From: Candidatus Liberimonas magnetica
GTDB taxonomy: Bacteria > Elusimicrobiota > Endomicrobiia > Endomicrobiales > JAFGIL01
Assembly (NCBI GenBank): GCA_020523885.1
Contig: JAJAPY010000003.1
Location: 186,001 to 250,000, forward strand
Length of the DNA stretch: 64,000 nucleotides
Direction of reading: 5' to 3'
Shown: positions 45,068 to 53,127 of the stretch, piece after piece
How positions within the stretch are numbered: position 1 is the stretch's first letter
Layout of the letters: every line of letters starts with the position of its first letter
The notes under the pieces: generated by a model
What the model saw: only the letters and a program-made list of their open reading frames with translations
What the model was told of the DNA's origin: nothing
Database searches by the model: none
Made by a program: the position numbers and the translations under genes

Positions 45068-46024
45068 ATGGCAAAAGAACTTTACATCATTGGTGCCGGG
45101 GCATCTCACGCAGCCGCTCAACTGCCCCTGGGGCGTGAGCTGGGCTGGTTGAATTTTTTAGAGGGTTCAACCTCCTACCCCGATATTCCTGGTCAACGAA
45201 AAAACTATTTCTTTGATCAAATGTTGGCTTATTCCTATGACCAAAAAAACTGGAAAGCTTTTAAAAATCTAAAAAAAGCCATTTACGCCCATATATCAAT
45301 TAAATGTATTTATGAGTATCAAAATGTAATATTTGATAATTTTCTCAAAAACAAAAACCCTTCAGAAACTTCAATTATAACTTTCAATTTTGATACCCTC
45401 ATAAGAGATAACTCCGAGAATAATGTCTATATAGATTATCTGATAAATTTTAATAACAAAAAGAGAAATAGTATTTTCAAAAAGATCCAGCAAAAATTAC
45501 CGCTTATAAAGTTACACGGGTCAATAGAATGGGCCTATTGTTATAAGTGCGGCAAACTTATTCTGCTCGAACCCTGGGTTAAGCCGGAGACATATAATAA
45601 CTATATGTGCACTTGCGGCGGTTTATATGAGCCTTTTATAGCCGTACCCCATGAAAATATAATCCAATTACCGGTATGGTTTCAGGAGTTGTGGAATTTG
45701 GCGGCTCATGAGCTGAAAAAAGCTGAAAAGATATATTTTATAGGTTACTCTTTTCCTGAGTACGACACGGAAGCAATTAAGTTATTGCAGGATAACATCG
45801 ATAAAGATACCGCTATCGTTGTTGTTGACCCGCATTCAGAAACCGTAAAAGACAGGCTGGCGGAATTAGGCTTCAAAAGAAATAACATATTATCAGAAAA
45901 CATGGGTTTTAAAGACTATGTAGAGAAAACTATTCAAAAAACCGGAGTAGCGTCAGGTTCAACTAAGGAGAATATTAGCACTTTTGACAAAGCAAAGGAT
46001 TTATCTTTCAATGGCAACTTTTAA
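45068..46024 (+). CDS. SIR2-like protein with a zinc-ribbon
   Basis: 318 residues. The nucleotide-binding start 'YIIGAGASHAAA', 'ITFNFDTLI' (Asn107, Asp109), 'IKLHGSIEW' (His150) and 'IYFIGYSFPEYDTEAIKLL' are the marks of the SIR2-like Rossmann family. Cysteines 158, 161, 181 and 183 (CYKC and CTC) form a probable zinc ribbon. Members act as protein deacylases or as NAD-degrading enzymes, some in antiphage defence. No partner gene of a known defence system is present. The last 30 residues look disordered. It follows the hybrid kinase by 58 bases and ends at a strong terminator. Confidence 0.78.
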   Translation: MAKELYIIGAGASHAAAQLPLGRELGWLNFLEGSTSYPDIPGQRKNYFFDQMLAYSYDQKNWKAFKNLKKAIYAHISIKCIYEYQNVIFDNFLKNKNPSETSIITFNFDTLIRDNSENNVYIDYLINFNNKKRNSIFKKIQQKLPLIKLHGSIEWAYCYKCGKLILLEPWVKPETYNNYMCTCGGLYEPFIAVPHENIIQLPVWFQELWNLAAHELKKAEKIYFIGYSFPEYDTEAIKLLQDNIDKDTAIVVVDPHSETVKDRLAELGFKRNNILSENMGFKDYVEKTIQKTGVASGSTKENISTFDKAKDLSFNGNF

Positions 46025-46064
46025 ATTGAAATAGAAATAAAAGGTTTCAAGAAAACAATATATG

Positions 46065-46100
46065 ACCATCTTCCACCGCGTAGGTGGAACATGGTTTTTT
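46065..46100. terminator. Strong terminator between convergent genes
   Basis: ACCAT, C, TTCCACC pair with GGTGGAA, C, ATGGT around GCGTA, followed by seven T. It serves the SIR2-like gene on the plus strand and perhaps the holin-like gene on the minus strand. A partial copy lies at 36142-36168. Confidence 0.85.
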
Positions 46101-46561
46101 TATTTGTCTTGTATTTGTTTGGTGTCTTTGGGGTGGACTACTTCGGCATCTACTACATTACCGTACGGCCCGGGGGCGGATGGCTGGCGGGTAGCTGCGT
46201 GAAAAAGGACCTCGGAACTTTTTGTTTTAAAAAATATATCTAAAAAGAAGTTTATAAAACCGAAAAGGAGCGCTGCAAGTATTGCTTGCCAGAAATTTTC
46301 CACACTAAAACCGCTCACGAACTTCGGTATCAGGTAAAACAAAAAACCGTTAATAATGAACGTAAAAATGCCCAGCGTAACAAGGGTGATGGGAAGGGTA
46401 ATAATAAAGAGTATAGGCTTAAGAAGAAGGTTCAAAAGCCAGATGACGATAGAAGCTGATATAAGAACCGAGAACCCTTCGGCTTGTATTCCCGGCAGAA
46501 CAAGGGTAATTAACTTAAGCGATATTATATTCCTAACGATAGTTAAAGCTAATTTTATCAT
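46100..46561 (-). CDS. Phage-holin-superfamily-IV-like membrane protein
   Basis: 153 residues with four hydrophobic helices in the first 115 ('GFSVLISASIVIWLLNLLLKPILFIITLPIT' is the family's typical segment with 'LNLLLKPIL' and 'LPITLVTLGIF'). The tail is polar. Despite the name, such proteins are common chromosomal membrane proteins of unknown role, and there are no phage genes around. No clear ribosome site is visible before the ATG. Confidence 0.8.
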   Translation of the reverse strand: MIKLALTIVRNIISLKLITLVLPGIQAEGFSVLISASIVIWLLNLLLKPILFIITLPITLVTLGIFTFIINGFLFYLIPKFVSGFSVENFWQAILAALLFGFINFFLDIFFKTKSSEVLFHAATRQPSAPGPYGNVVDAEVVHPKDTKQIQDK

Positions 46562-46628
46562 ATATATAGGCCAGTAAGGTTTTTTAACGGCTATATTTTA
46601 CAAAATATTTCATTAAAACACTAATACG

Positions 46629-46657
46629 TTGAAAATTTATATTTAAAGAAGTATAAT
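46629..46657 (+). promoter_or_regulatory. Sigma-70-type promoter of the single-domain response regulator
   Basis: TTGAAA (46629-46634), 17 bases, TATAAT (46652-46657). Predicted start near 46664, about 49 bases before the ATG at 46713. Confidence 0.68.
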
Positions 46658-46712
46658 TTCATAAGGGATTTTCATGGATTTTAGGATCATTTTATAGAAT
46701 AGTGAAATCATA

Positions 46713-47072
46713 ATGGCAAAACTACTTATAGTTGAAGATGAAAGGAGTGTAAGCGAGCTTCTAAGGCTGAGGCTGACAGCTTCCGGCCATAAAATTACTC
46801 TTGCCGATAACGGCGAGGAAGGCTGGGAAAAAGTGCAGTCGCAAAAACCTGACCTTGTTATCCTTGATATAGGAATACCGCTTTTAAACGGCATAGACCT
46901 CTGCCGTTTAATAAAGAACAGCGAGCAATTAAAAAAAACACCCATAATCATGCTGACCTCAAGAAAGACTCTGGGTGACTGGGAAAAAGGCCTTGATGCC
47001 GGAGCAGATGCCTACCTTAACAAACCCTATAACATGAACGAGCTCATAGAAAACATCGAAAAACTATTATAA
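46713..47072 (+). CDS. Single-domain response regulator
   Basis: 119 residues: only a receiver domain. Acidic pocket 'IVEDERS', phospho-acceptor Asp52 ('LVILDIGIPLLNG'), Thr in 'IIMLTSRKT' and Lys in 'YLNKPYN'. Without an output domain it must act by protein contact or as a phosphate relay. It lies 84 bases upstream of the phosphate-regulated pst promoter, but there is no proof of a functional link. Confidence 0.88.
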   Translation: MAKLLIVEDERSVSELLRLRLTASGHKITLADNGEEGWEKVQSQKPDLVILDIGIPLLNGIDLCRLIKNSEQLKKTPIIMLTSRKTLGDWEKGLDAGADAYLNKPYNMNELIENIEKLL

Positions 47073-47155
47073 TTCCTTTTTACACCAGATATCATTACTT
47101 CACCCTGGGGTGTACCCCTTAGGTATGGACACCAAAAGGTATGAAGTTGCTATAG

Positions 47156-47211
47156 TCTTAACAATCTCTTAATACCATCTTAACACAATCTTAACACAAA
47201 AAAACTATACT
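47156..47211 (+). promoter_or_regulatory. PHO-box promoter of the first pst operon
   Basis: Four consecutive 11-bp units: TCTTAACAATC, TCTTAATACCA, TCTTAACACAA, TCTTAACACAA (47156-47199), then six bases and the -10 box TATACT (47206-47211). This is the arrangement of PhoB/PhoP-type boxes with TTAACA half-sites at 11-bp spacing, replacing the -35. The same geometry is found at 54929 and 55459. Confidence 0.85.
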
Positions 47212-47289
47212 TTAAGCGGATTATTTTTTGTATCGAAAAGTATCGGACAACAGGAGATGCAGAATTAAATCCTAAAAAGGAGGGAAGTT

Positions 47290-48141
47290 ATGAAAGGTTT
47301 ATTAAGATTAGTTGTAGTTTTTGTTCTGTCTTTAGGTTTGTTTAGTTTTGCTGGTGGAGATCAAAACTCCAAAAGAAAAACAATCACTATCAAGGGTTCT
47401 GATACGATGGTAATTTTGGGGCAGAGATGGGCGGAAGATTATATGAAATCCCATCCCGATATCATTGTACAAGTTACAGGAGGCGGTTCCGGGACAGGCA
47501 TCGCAGCTTTGATCAACGGGTCTACGGATATATGCCAGGCTTCAAGGCCTTTAAAAGATGAGGAAAATAAACTCATTATTCAAAAACGGGGTAAAGGGTC
47601 TAAGGAAATACCTGTAGCGCAGGATGGTATAGCTATATATTGCAACGAAAAAAATCCGGTAATTTCTTTAACCATAGAACAGCTGAAACAAATTTACCAG
47701 GGGAAAATAAATAACTGGTCGCAACTCGGCTGGGATAAAAAGGAAATAGTCCTCTATGGAAGAGAAAATAACTCCGGAACTTATACATACTTTAAAGAAC
47801 ATGTTCTAAAAGGCGAAGATTTCTATAATATGGTGCAGTCTTTACCCGGTACAGCAGCTGTTGTAAATGCGATCAGTAAAGATAAGTATTCTATAGGGTA
47901 CGGCGGAATGGCTTATGCAAAAGGTATTAAAGAAATCGGAGTAAAAAAAGATGATAAAAGCCCTGCCTTGCTGCCTTCAATCAAGAATATCGTATCTGGA
48001 GTATATCCTGTAAGCAGAAAATTATATTTTTATACGGTTGCTGAACCTGCGGGAGTTACAAAAGATTTTATAGAATGGGTTTTGGCTAAAGAAGGCCAAG
48101 AAATATGTCAGGAAGTCGGTTATGTCTGTTTAAAAAAATGA
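47290..48141 (+). CDS. pstS: Phosphate-binding protein PstS (operon 1)
   Basis: 283 residues with an N-terminal signal peptide ending near residue 23. Binds inorganic phosphate outside the cytoplasmic membrane for the Pst importer. Recognised by 'ITIKGSDTMVILGQRWAEDYM', 'VTGGGSGTGIAALINGSTDICQASRP' and 'YGRENNSGTYTYFKEHVL', the three phosphate-contact loops. Ribosome site AGGAGGG. Its stop overlaps the pstC start (ATGA). The phosphate regulon promoter lies upstream. It differs clearly from the second PstS at 57141, which suggests distinct affinities. Confidence 0.93.
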   Translation: MKGLLRLVVVFVLSLGLFSFAGGDQNSKRKTITIKGSDTMVILGQRWAEDYMKSHPDIIVQVTGGGSGTGIAALINGSTDICQASRPLKDEENKLIIQKRGKGSKEIPVAQDGIAIYCNEKNPVISLTIEQLKQIYQGKINNWSQLGWDKKEIVLYGRENNSGTYTYFKEHVLKGEDFYNMVQSLPGTAAVVNAISKDKYSIGYGGMAYAKGIKEIGVKKDDKSPALLPSIKNIVSGVYPVSRKLYFYTVAEPAGVTKDFIEWVLAKEGQEICQEVGYVCLKK

Positions 48142-49070
48142 AACGAATAAAAAATACTTTTATAGAACTATCGATTAAGCTTAGCGCATTTATCGTTATC
48201 GGCACTTTGATACTTATATTCATATTTATTGCCAAGGAGTCCTTGCCGATATTTACTTCACCTGAGCTTCATAAAGAAACTGACCTTTTGAGGCTTTTTC
48301 TCCCGCAACAATATAATCCCGGTGAAGGGAAAGTCTTTTTATGGCAGCCGATCTCGAATATCCCGAAATATTCTATTATAGTGCTTTTGCTCGGAACCTT
48401 AAAGGTTACCTTTGTAGCCCTTCTTTTTGCCATACCTATCTCTATTGCCGCAGCGATCTATACAAGTGAATTTGCCCCAAACTTTATCAGGGAATTTATA
48501 AAACCGGTCATAGAACTTTTAGCCGGATTTCCTTCTGTTGTCTTAGGTTTCTTTGCACTGATGGTGCTTGCAAGTTGGCTGCAGGGGCTTTTTGGCTGGA
48601 CTTTCAGGCTAAATGCTATTACTGCCGGTTTGGCAATGGGTTTGGCTGTAATCCCTATTGTCTATACAATAACTGAAGATTCGCTTAATGCAGTACCTAA
48701 AATATACAGGGATGGCGCCCTTGCTTTGGGTGCGGATAAATGGCAAACGGCTTATAGAGTTGTTTTGCCGGCTGCATTCCCGGGCATATTTGCCGCGTGT
48801 GTTTTAGGGCTTGGAAGAGCCATAGGTGAAACCATGATAGTTTTAATGGCAAGCGGTAATGCCGCTATTATGTCAGGTAAATTGTATTATTCCGTACGTA
48901 CGCTTTCAGCAACTATAGCTGCCGAGCTTGCAGAGGTAGTTGTAGGCAGCACTCATTACAGCGTTTTGTTTTTTATCGGCACTTTTCTTTTTATAGTAAC
49001 CTTTTTTGTAAACTTGTTCGGTTACTGGTTTGTAGGCAGGCTCAAAGATAAATTAGAGGGAAAAATATGA
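48138..49070 (+). CDS. pstC: Phosphate ABC transporter permease PstC (operon 1)
   Basis: 310 residues from ATG 48138, which overlaps the pstS stop as ATGA; the frame continues upstream to an ATG at 48105, but that start would lie inside pstS. About six membrane segments; the EAA loop 'IYRDGALALGADKWQTAYRVVLPAAFPGI' contacts PstB. 'EFIKPVIELLAGFPSVVLGFFAL' is the typical PstC segment. Pairs with PstA. Confidence 0.93.
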   Translation: MKRIKNTFIELSIKLSAFIVIGTLILIFIFIAKESLPIFTSPELHKETDLLRLFLPQQYNPGEGKVFLWQPISNIPKYSIIVLLLGTLKVTFVALLFAIPISIAAAIYTSEFAPNFIREFIKPVIELLAGFPSVVLGFFALMVLASWLQGLFGWTFRLNAITAGLAMGLAVIPIVYTITEDSLNAVPKIYRDGALALGADKWQTAYRVVLPAAFPGIFAACVLGLGRAIGETMIVLMASGNAAIMSGKLYYSVRTLSATIAAELAEVVVGSTHYSVLFFIGTFLFIVTFFVNLFGYWFVGRLKDKLEGKI

Positions 49071-49945
49071 AATTTTTCCAGTTACTTACAGGGATTGCCT
49101 GTTTAATAATAGTGGCGCTAGTCTGTTTAATTATGGGTAATATAATTTATTTCGGGTGGAGCAATATTTCAATAGATTTTTTGACTAAAGCCCCGGAGAT
49201 GGGAATGACAAAAGGCGGTATCTTTCCCGCGATATTTGGCACGGTCGCTCTTGTTATCCTTATGACTATCATTGTAATTCCTCTAGGTGTGTTTACAGCT
49301 GTTTATCTACATGAATACGCACCGAAAAATTCTAAACTTCTTTATATTGTAAGGCTTGCCTTACAAAACCTGGCAGGCGTTCCGTCTATTGTATTCGGCC
49401 TGTTCGGTTTGGGGTTCTTTGTTCAGTTTATTGGAAGAGGAATAGATACCGTAATATTCGGCAATAACCTGGTTTTCGGCCAGCCAGCTATTATCTGGGC
49501 TGCTTTGACAATGGCCGTGCTCACTTTGCCTACGGTTGTTGTAGCAACAGAAGAATCTCTAAGAGCTGTGCCTGATTCTTACAGGGAAGTAGCCTATTCT
49601 CTGGGAGCTACAAAATTACAGATGATATTTAAAGTAGTCCTGCCAAACTCGGTCAGCGGGATACTTACAGGCGGGGTCTTGGCTATAAGCCGCGGTGCAG
49701 GAGAAGTAGCTCCGATAATGTTTACCGGCGCCGCCTACTTCCTGCCCTATCTGCCTAAAAAGCTTAACGACCAGTTTATGGAACTTGGTTATCATATATA
49801 TGTTATGGCCACGCAGTCGCCGGATGTTGAGGCTACAAAGCCAATCCTCTATTCAACCGTGCTGGTATTATTAGTTTTAACTTTTGCGCTTAATTTTACC
49901 GCAATTCTGATCCGTGCACAGATAAGAGCAAGAGCCAGGAGATAG
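49067..49945 (+). CDS. pstA: Phosphate ABC transporter permease PstA (operon 1)
   Basis: 292 residues, about six membrane segments. Typical PstA features: 'TKAPEMGMTKGGIFPAIFGTVAL', 'LQNLAGVPSIVFGLFGLGFF' and the EAA loop 'SYREVAYSLGATKLQMIFKVVLPNSVSGI'. ATGA overlap with pstC, and the pstB gene follows after one base. Forms the membrane channel together with PstC. Confidence 0.93.
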   Translation: MKFFQLLTGIACLIIVALVCLIMGNIIYFGWSNISIDFLTKAPEMGMTKGGIFPAIFGTVALVILMTIIVIPLGVFTAVYLHEYAPKNSKLLYIVRLALQNLAGVPSIVFGLFGLGFFVQFIGRGIDTVIFGNNLVFGQPAIIWAALTMAVLTLPTVVVATEESLRAVPDSYREVAYSLGATKLQMIFKVVLPNSVSGILTGGVLAISRGAGEVAPIMFTGAAYFLPYLPKKLNDQFMELGYHIYVMATQSPDVEATKPILYSTVLVLLVLTFALNFTAILIRAQIRARARR

Positions 49946-49946
49946 T

Positions 49947-50726
49947 ATGGCGCAGGAATTTGATTTAAAGAATAAAGTTAAGATCAGGGTAAGTAATTTC
50001 TCCTTTAAATATGGAGATGTTAATGCTTTGGATAACCTTACTTTTGATACCTATGAAAACACCATTCTCTCTATTATAGGGCCTGCTAAGAGCGGAAAAA
50101 CAACATTCTTAAGGTGTTTAAACCGGCTTAATGACCTTAATTTGACTTCAACGATTACCGGTGAAATATTTTTAGATGATAAAAGCATTTATTCAAACGA
50201 CATGAACGTTTCATTACTGCGCAAGAAAATGGGCATGGTTTTTGCCGTGCCCGTGCCTTTACCGGGTTCTATTTATAATAATATGGCTCTGGGCCCGAGA
50301 TTGCACGGAATAACCAATAAAGAAGATCTTGATGGCATAATAGAAAAAAGCTTAAAGTCTTCAGTTTTATGGGAGGAAGTAAAAGACAGGCTGGATGAAA
50401 ACGTAACTAACTTAAGCGGAGGCCAGCAGCAAAGATTGTGCCTGGCAAGGGTCCTTGCTCTGGAGCCTGAAGTTATCCTGCTTGATGAGCCATGTTCGGG
50501 TCTTGACCCCATATCAACAGCAAAAATAGAAGAGGCGCTCCAGGAACTGAAAAACAATCATACTGTTATACTAGTGACTAATAATGTAAATCAGGCGGCG
50601 AGGGCTTCTGATCTGACCATATTTTTTTACCTGGGAAAGATCATCGAATACAATAAGACCTCTGAGATATTTACAAAACCAAAAAATAAGCAGACCGAGG
50701 ACTATCTTCAGGGGAAGTTCGGATAA
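49947..50726 (+). CDS. pstB: PstB-like ATPase with degenerate Q-loop and H-loop
   Basis: 259 residues, ATP-binding subunit of the first phosphate importer. Walker A is 'GPAKSGKTT' (45-53) instead of GPSGCGKST. The Q-loop Gln is replaced by Ala100 ('MVFAVPVPLPGS', normal [10 protein letters not shown]). The signature 'LSGGQ' (156-160) and Walker B 'VILLDEP' (176-182) are intact. The H-loop His is replaced by Asn212 ('LVTNNVNQA', normal VTHNMQQA). By itself it should be a poor ATPase. The next gene encodes a second PstB with the opposite defects, predicting a heterodimer. Start ATG one base after the pstA stop, with AGGAG within the pstA end. Confidence 0.92.
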   Translation: MAQEFDLKNKVKIRVSNFSFKYGDVNALDNLTFDTYENTILSIIGPAKSGKTTFLRCLNRLNDLNLTSTITGEIFLDDKSIYSNDMNVSLLRKKMGMVFAVPVPLPGSIYNNMALGPRLHGITNKEDLDGIIEKSLKSSVLWEEVKDRLDENVTNLSGGQQQRLCLARVLALEPEVILLDEPCSGLDPISTAKIEEALQELKNNHTVILVTNNVNQAARASDLTIFFYLGKIIEYNKTSEIFTKPKNKQTEDYLQGKFG

Positions 50727-50734
50727 ACTAGGAG

Positions 50735-50834
50735 CCCAGCCCTTCCTGAAATGTTTTATTATAGGCAGAGTTTGGATGAGATTCATAATTAGATGAGAGT
50801 TAGTATATTAATTGGTTTACAAGGAAGGGCTGGG
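50735..50834 (+). promoter_or_regulatory. Inverted repeat hiding the ribosome site of the second pstB
   Basis: CCCAGCCCTTCCT (50735-50747) and AGGAAGGGCTGGG (50822-50834) are exact 13-bp complements. The right arm contains the ribosome site AAGGAAGGG and the first base of the GTG start codon. In the mRNA the pairing would block translation of the second PstB. The 74-base loop is AT-rich and codes for nothing visible. Confidence 0.65.
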
Positions 50835-51586
50835 TGAGCATAATAAAAACTGAAAATCTTAATGTTTACTATAAAAAATTCCATGCTTTGAAAGATGTAA
50901 ATGTCCAGATAAATGAAAAGACTGTAACCAGTATTATCGGGCCTTCAGGGTGCGGTAAGTCTACTCTTTTAAGGTGTTTTAACCGCATGAATGACACTGT
51001 TATCGGTTTTAGGTCAACCGGAAAAATATTTATCAACAATAATGATATCTGCCTTAAGTCAACAAATCTTACTAATTTACGAAAAAAAGTGGGTATGGTT
51101 TTCCAAAGGCCCAACCCTTTCCCATTGACTGTTTTTGAAAACATCGCTTTTGGCCTTAGAATACATCACTCAGAGAATAAGGATTCCCTTGAGCACATCG
51201 TCAAAATAAGCCTTGAATCAACACGGCTTTGGAATGAACTGAAGGATAAACTTAAGTCACCGGCGCTTAGCCTCTCGCCTGAACAACAGCAGAGGTTATG
51301 CATCTCAAGAGTCCTTACAGTAATGCCCGACATAATACTTATGGATGAGCCTTGCTCAGCTCTTGACCCTATCTCAACAGCGCACATTGAAGAACTTATC
51401 AGGGAACTTAAGGAAAACTATACTATAGTTATTGTAACTCACAATATGCAGCAGGCCGCAAGAGTATCCGATTATACAGCCTATATGTATCTTGGAGAAT
51501 TAATAGAATCCGGTCAGACAGACAAGATATTTACTGTTCCTAAGGATAAAAGGACAGAGGATTACTTGTCCGGGAAATTCGGATAA
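50834..51586 (+). CDS. pstB: PstB-like ATPase with degenerate signature motif
   Basis: 250 residues from a GTG start. Walker A 'GPSGCGKST' (36-44), Q-loop Gln91 ('MVFQRPNPFP'), Walker B 'IILMDEP' and H-loop His203 ('VTHNMQQA') are all canonical. However, the ABC signature is LSPEQ (147-151) instead of LSGGQ. In a dimer with the preceding PstB, its intact Walker A, Q and H face the intact LSGGQ of the partner and make a working site; the opposite site is degenerate on both sides. GTG start with AAGGAAGGG directly upstream, inside an inverted repeat. Confidence 0.92.
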   Translation: MSIIKTENLNVYYKKFHALKDVNVQINEKTVTSIIGPSGCGKSTLLRCFNRMNDTVIGFRSTGKIFINNNDICLKSTNLTNLRKKVGMVFQRPNPFPLTVFENIAFGLRIHHSENKDSLEHIVKISLESTRLWNELKDKLKSPALSLSPEQQQRLCISRVLTVMPDIILMDEPCSALDPISTAHIEELIRELKENYTIVIVTHNMQQAARVSDYTAYMYLGELIESGQTDKIFTVPKDKRTEDYLSGKFG

Positions 51587-51595
51587 TGTTTTAAC

Positions 51596-51688
51596 GTAGG
51601 GGCAGGCCTTGCGTCTGCCCATTTATATGTTTGTTTAAATTTTAAAAATCACGAATATTATACGGGCAGACGCAAGGCCCGCCCCTAC
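51596..51688. repeat. Palindromic element, copy 1, between pstB and phoU
   Basis: Nearly exact 25-bp arms at 51596-51620 and 51664-51688 (starting GTAGGGGCAGGCC and ending GGCCCGCCCCTAC) enclose about 43 bp of AT-rich sequence. A copy in reversed orientation lies at 60617-60697 in the same position of the second pst operon. It is MITE-like and non-coding. Confidence 0.8.
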
Positions 51689-51716
51689 AGTGACAATAAA
51701 TTTTAAGGAGAACTTC

Positions 51717-52388
51717 ATGTTAGAAGAAAAATTAATTAGTTTAAAGAAAGAACTTGTTGAATACGCAAGCCTGGTGGAATCCATGGTTGAAAAGAGCAGC
51801 AAAGGGCTGTTGAACAAGGAAAAGTCTCTGCTTAAAGAAGTGATAGAAAAAGACGAGCCCAAAGCCAATAATTATGAAATAGAGATGGATGAATTATGTA
51901 CGAACATAATAGCCCAATACCAGCCTAAAGCCAGGAGCTTGCGCACAGTGTTGATGGTCCTTAAGATGAGCAATGACCTTGAACGCATGGGCGACCATGC
52001 AGTTAACATAGTGGAAAGCGCCCTTTTCCTGATAGAAAGGCCTTGGGTAAAACCAATGATAGATATCCCTAAGATGGCAGAAACAACTATCTCTATGTTA
52101 AGAGACAGCATAAACTCATTTATAAACGAAGATGCTGTATTGGCAAGAAATGTGTGCCAAAGAGATAATATTGTTGATGACCTTAAAGATAAGATAGTTA
52201 TAGAATTAAGCGCTGTTATGAGTTCGGATACTACTGCCATAGAGCGTTCCCTGCATCTTTTGAGAATATCCGGCAACCTTGAAAGAATAGCTGATCTGTC
52301 AACTAATATTTGTGAAGAAGTTATGTTTATGGTAGAAGGAAAAGTCATTAAGCATCATAACGATGAAACAAAAGACCATCATCAGTAG
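51717..52388 (+). CDS. phoU: Phosphate signalling protein PhoU (operon 1)
   Basis: 223 residues from ATG 51717 (AAGGAG upstream; an earlier in-frame start overlaps the repeat and lacks a ribosome site). Two repeats of a three-helix bundle, with metal-binding signatures 'DLERMGDHAVNIVES' (about 89-103) and 'NLERIADLSTNICEEV' (about 191-206). PhoU ties the Pst transporter to the PhoR kinase, keeping the regulon silent when phosphate is plentiful. It is highly similar to the second PhoU at 60728. phoB and phoR follow directly. Confidence 0.94.
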   Translation: MLEEKLISLKKELVEYASLVESMVEKSSKGLLNKEKSLLKEVIEKDEPKANNYEIEMDELCTNIIAQYQPKARSLRTVLMVLKMSNDLERMGDHAVNIVESALFLIERPWVKPMIDIPKMAETTISMLRDSINSFINEDAVLARNVCQRDNIVDDLKDKIVIELSAVMSSDTTAIERSLHLLRISGNLERIADLSTNICEEVMFMVEGKVIKHHNDETKDHHQ

Positions 52389-52396
52389 AAATAGTT

Positions 52397-52425
52397 TTGA
52401 AAAGTTTATTTCTATAATGTATAAT
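52397..52425 (+). promoter_or_regulatory. Sigma-70-type promoter of phoB-phoR
   Basis: TTGAAA (52397-52402), 17 bases, TATAAT (52420-52425). It lies directly after phoU and should give phoB-phoR basal expression independent of the PHO box. Predicted start near 52432, 20 bases before the ATG. Confidence 0.68.
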
Positions 52426-52451
52426 ATTGTTGTTTCCAGGTTTAAAAGCAA

Positions 52452-53126
52452 ATGAATGAACTAATAGCAGTTGTTGATGATGAAGAAGATATATTGGAGC
52501 TGGTATCAGTGAACCTGAAGAAGAATGGGTATGCAGTTAAGGGGTTTAGTGATTCAAAGGGTTTTTATCGTTTTCTTAAAAATAAAACTCCAGACTTAAT
52601 AGTGCTTGATTTGATGCTTCCTGATATGAATGGCCTGGAGTTATGCAAACTATTAAAAAATGACAACAAATACGCTACTGTGCCTGTAATAATGCTTACT
52701 GCAAAAGCCGACGAATCTGATAAGATTGTAGGTCTTGAACTCGGAGCGGATGATTATGTAACAAAACCATTTTCTCCCAAAGAACTTGTGGCAAGGGTAA
52801 AAGCTGTTTTGAGAAGGTTTGAGAATAAGAAAAGCATAAATAAAAAGAATAAATTGTTTGAAATAAATACAGACAAATTCGAGGTTCATGTTGATGGAGT
52901 AAAAATTGAACTTACAACAACTGAATTTAAGCTTCTGGAATTTCTTTATTCAAAAAGAGGCAAAGTTTATTCAAGAGAAGAGCTTATGAATAATATATGG
53001 GATGAAGATAAGATAATAATTGACAGGACAATTGATGTGCATATTAAAAACCTGAGAGAAAAACTTGGAAAAGCGGGCGGTTTAATAAAAAACATCAGGG
53101 GTATTGGTTATAAAATGGAAGAATAG
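52452..53126 (+). CDS. phoB: Phosphate regulon response regulator (PhoB/PhoP type)
   Basis: 224 residues. Receiver domain with 'VVDDEED', Asp53 ('LIVLDLMLPDMNG') and 'YVTKPFSPKEL', then an OmpR/PhoB winged helix ('ELTTTEFKLLEFLYSKRGKVYSREELMNNIWDED' and 'RTIDVHIKNLREKLGKAGGLIKNIRGIGYKM'). It should bind the TTAACA-type direct repeats found at three promoters in this window. The kinase gene follows by one base. Identification as PhoB rests on family plus position after pst-phoU. Confidence 0.9.
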   Translation: MNELIAVVDDEEDILELVSVNLKKNGYAVKGFSDSKGFYRFLKNKTPDLIVLDLMLPDMNGLELCKLLKNDNKYATVPVIMLTAKADESDKIVGLELGADDYVTKPFSPKELVARVKAVLRRFENKKSINKKNKLFEINTDKFEVHVDGVKIELTTTEFKLLEFLYSKRGKVYSREELMNNIWDEDKIIIDRTIDVHIKNLREKLGKAGGLIKNIRGIGYKMEE

Positions 53127-53127
53127 T

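Noticed and set aside
46100-46561. Prophage remnant, because of the holin-like gene
   Set aside because: There are no other phage genes, integrase or attachment-site repeats nearby; the family is common on chromosomes.
47090-47150. Riboswitch upstream of pstS from the nested inverted repeats (CTTCA/TGAAG, GGTGT/ACACC)
   Set aside because: The structure lies upstream of the PHO box and -10 box, so it would not be in the pst transcript; it may only end the preceding gene.
51872-52348. 158-residue minus-strand frame
   Set aside because: Shadow of phoU; the second phoU has a similar antisense frame (61066-61359), as expected from sequence similarity alone.
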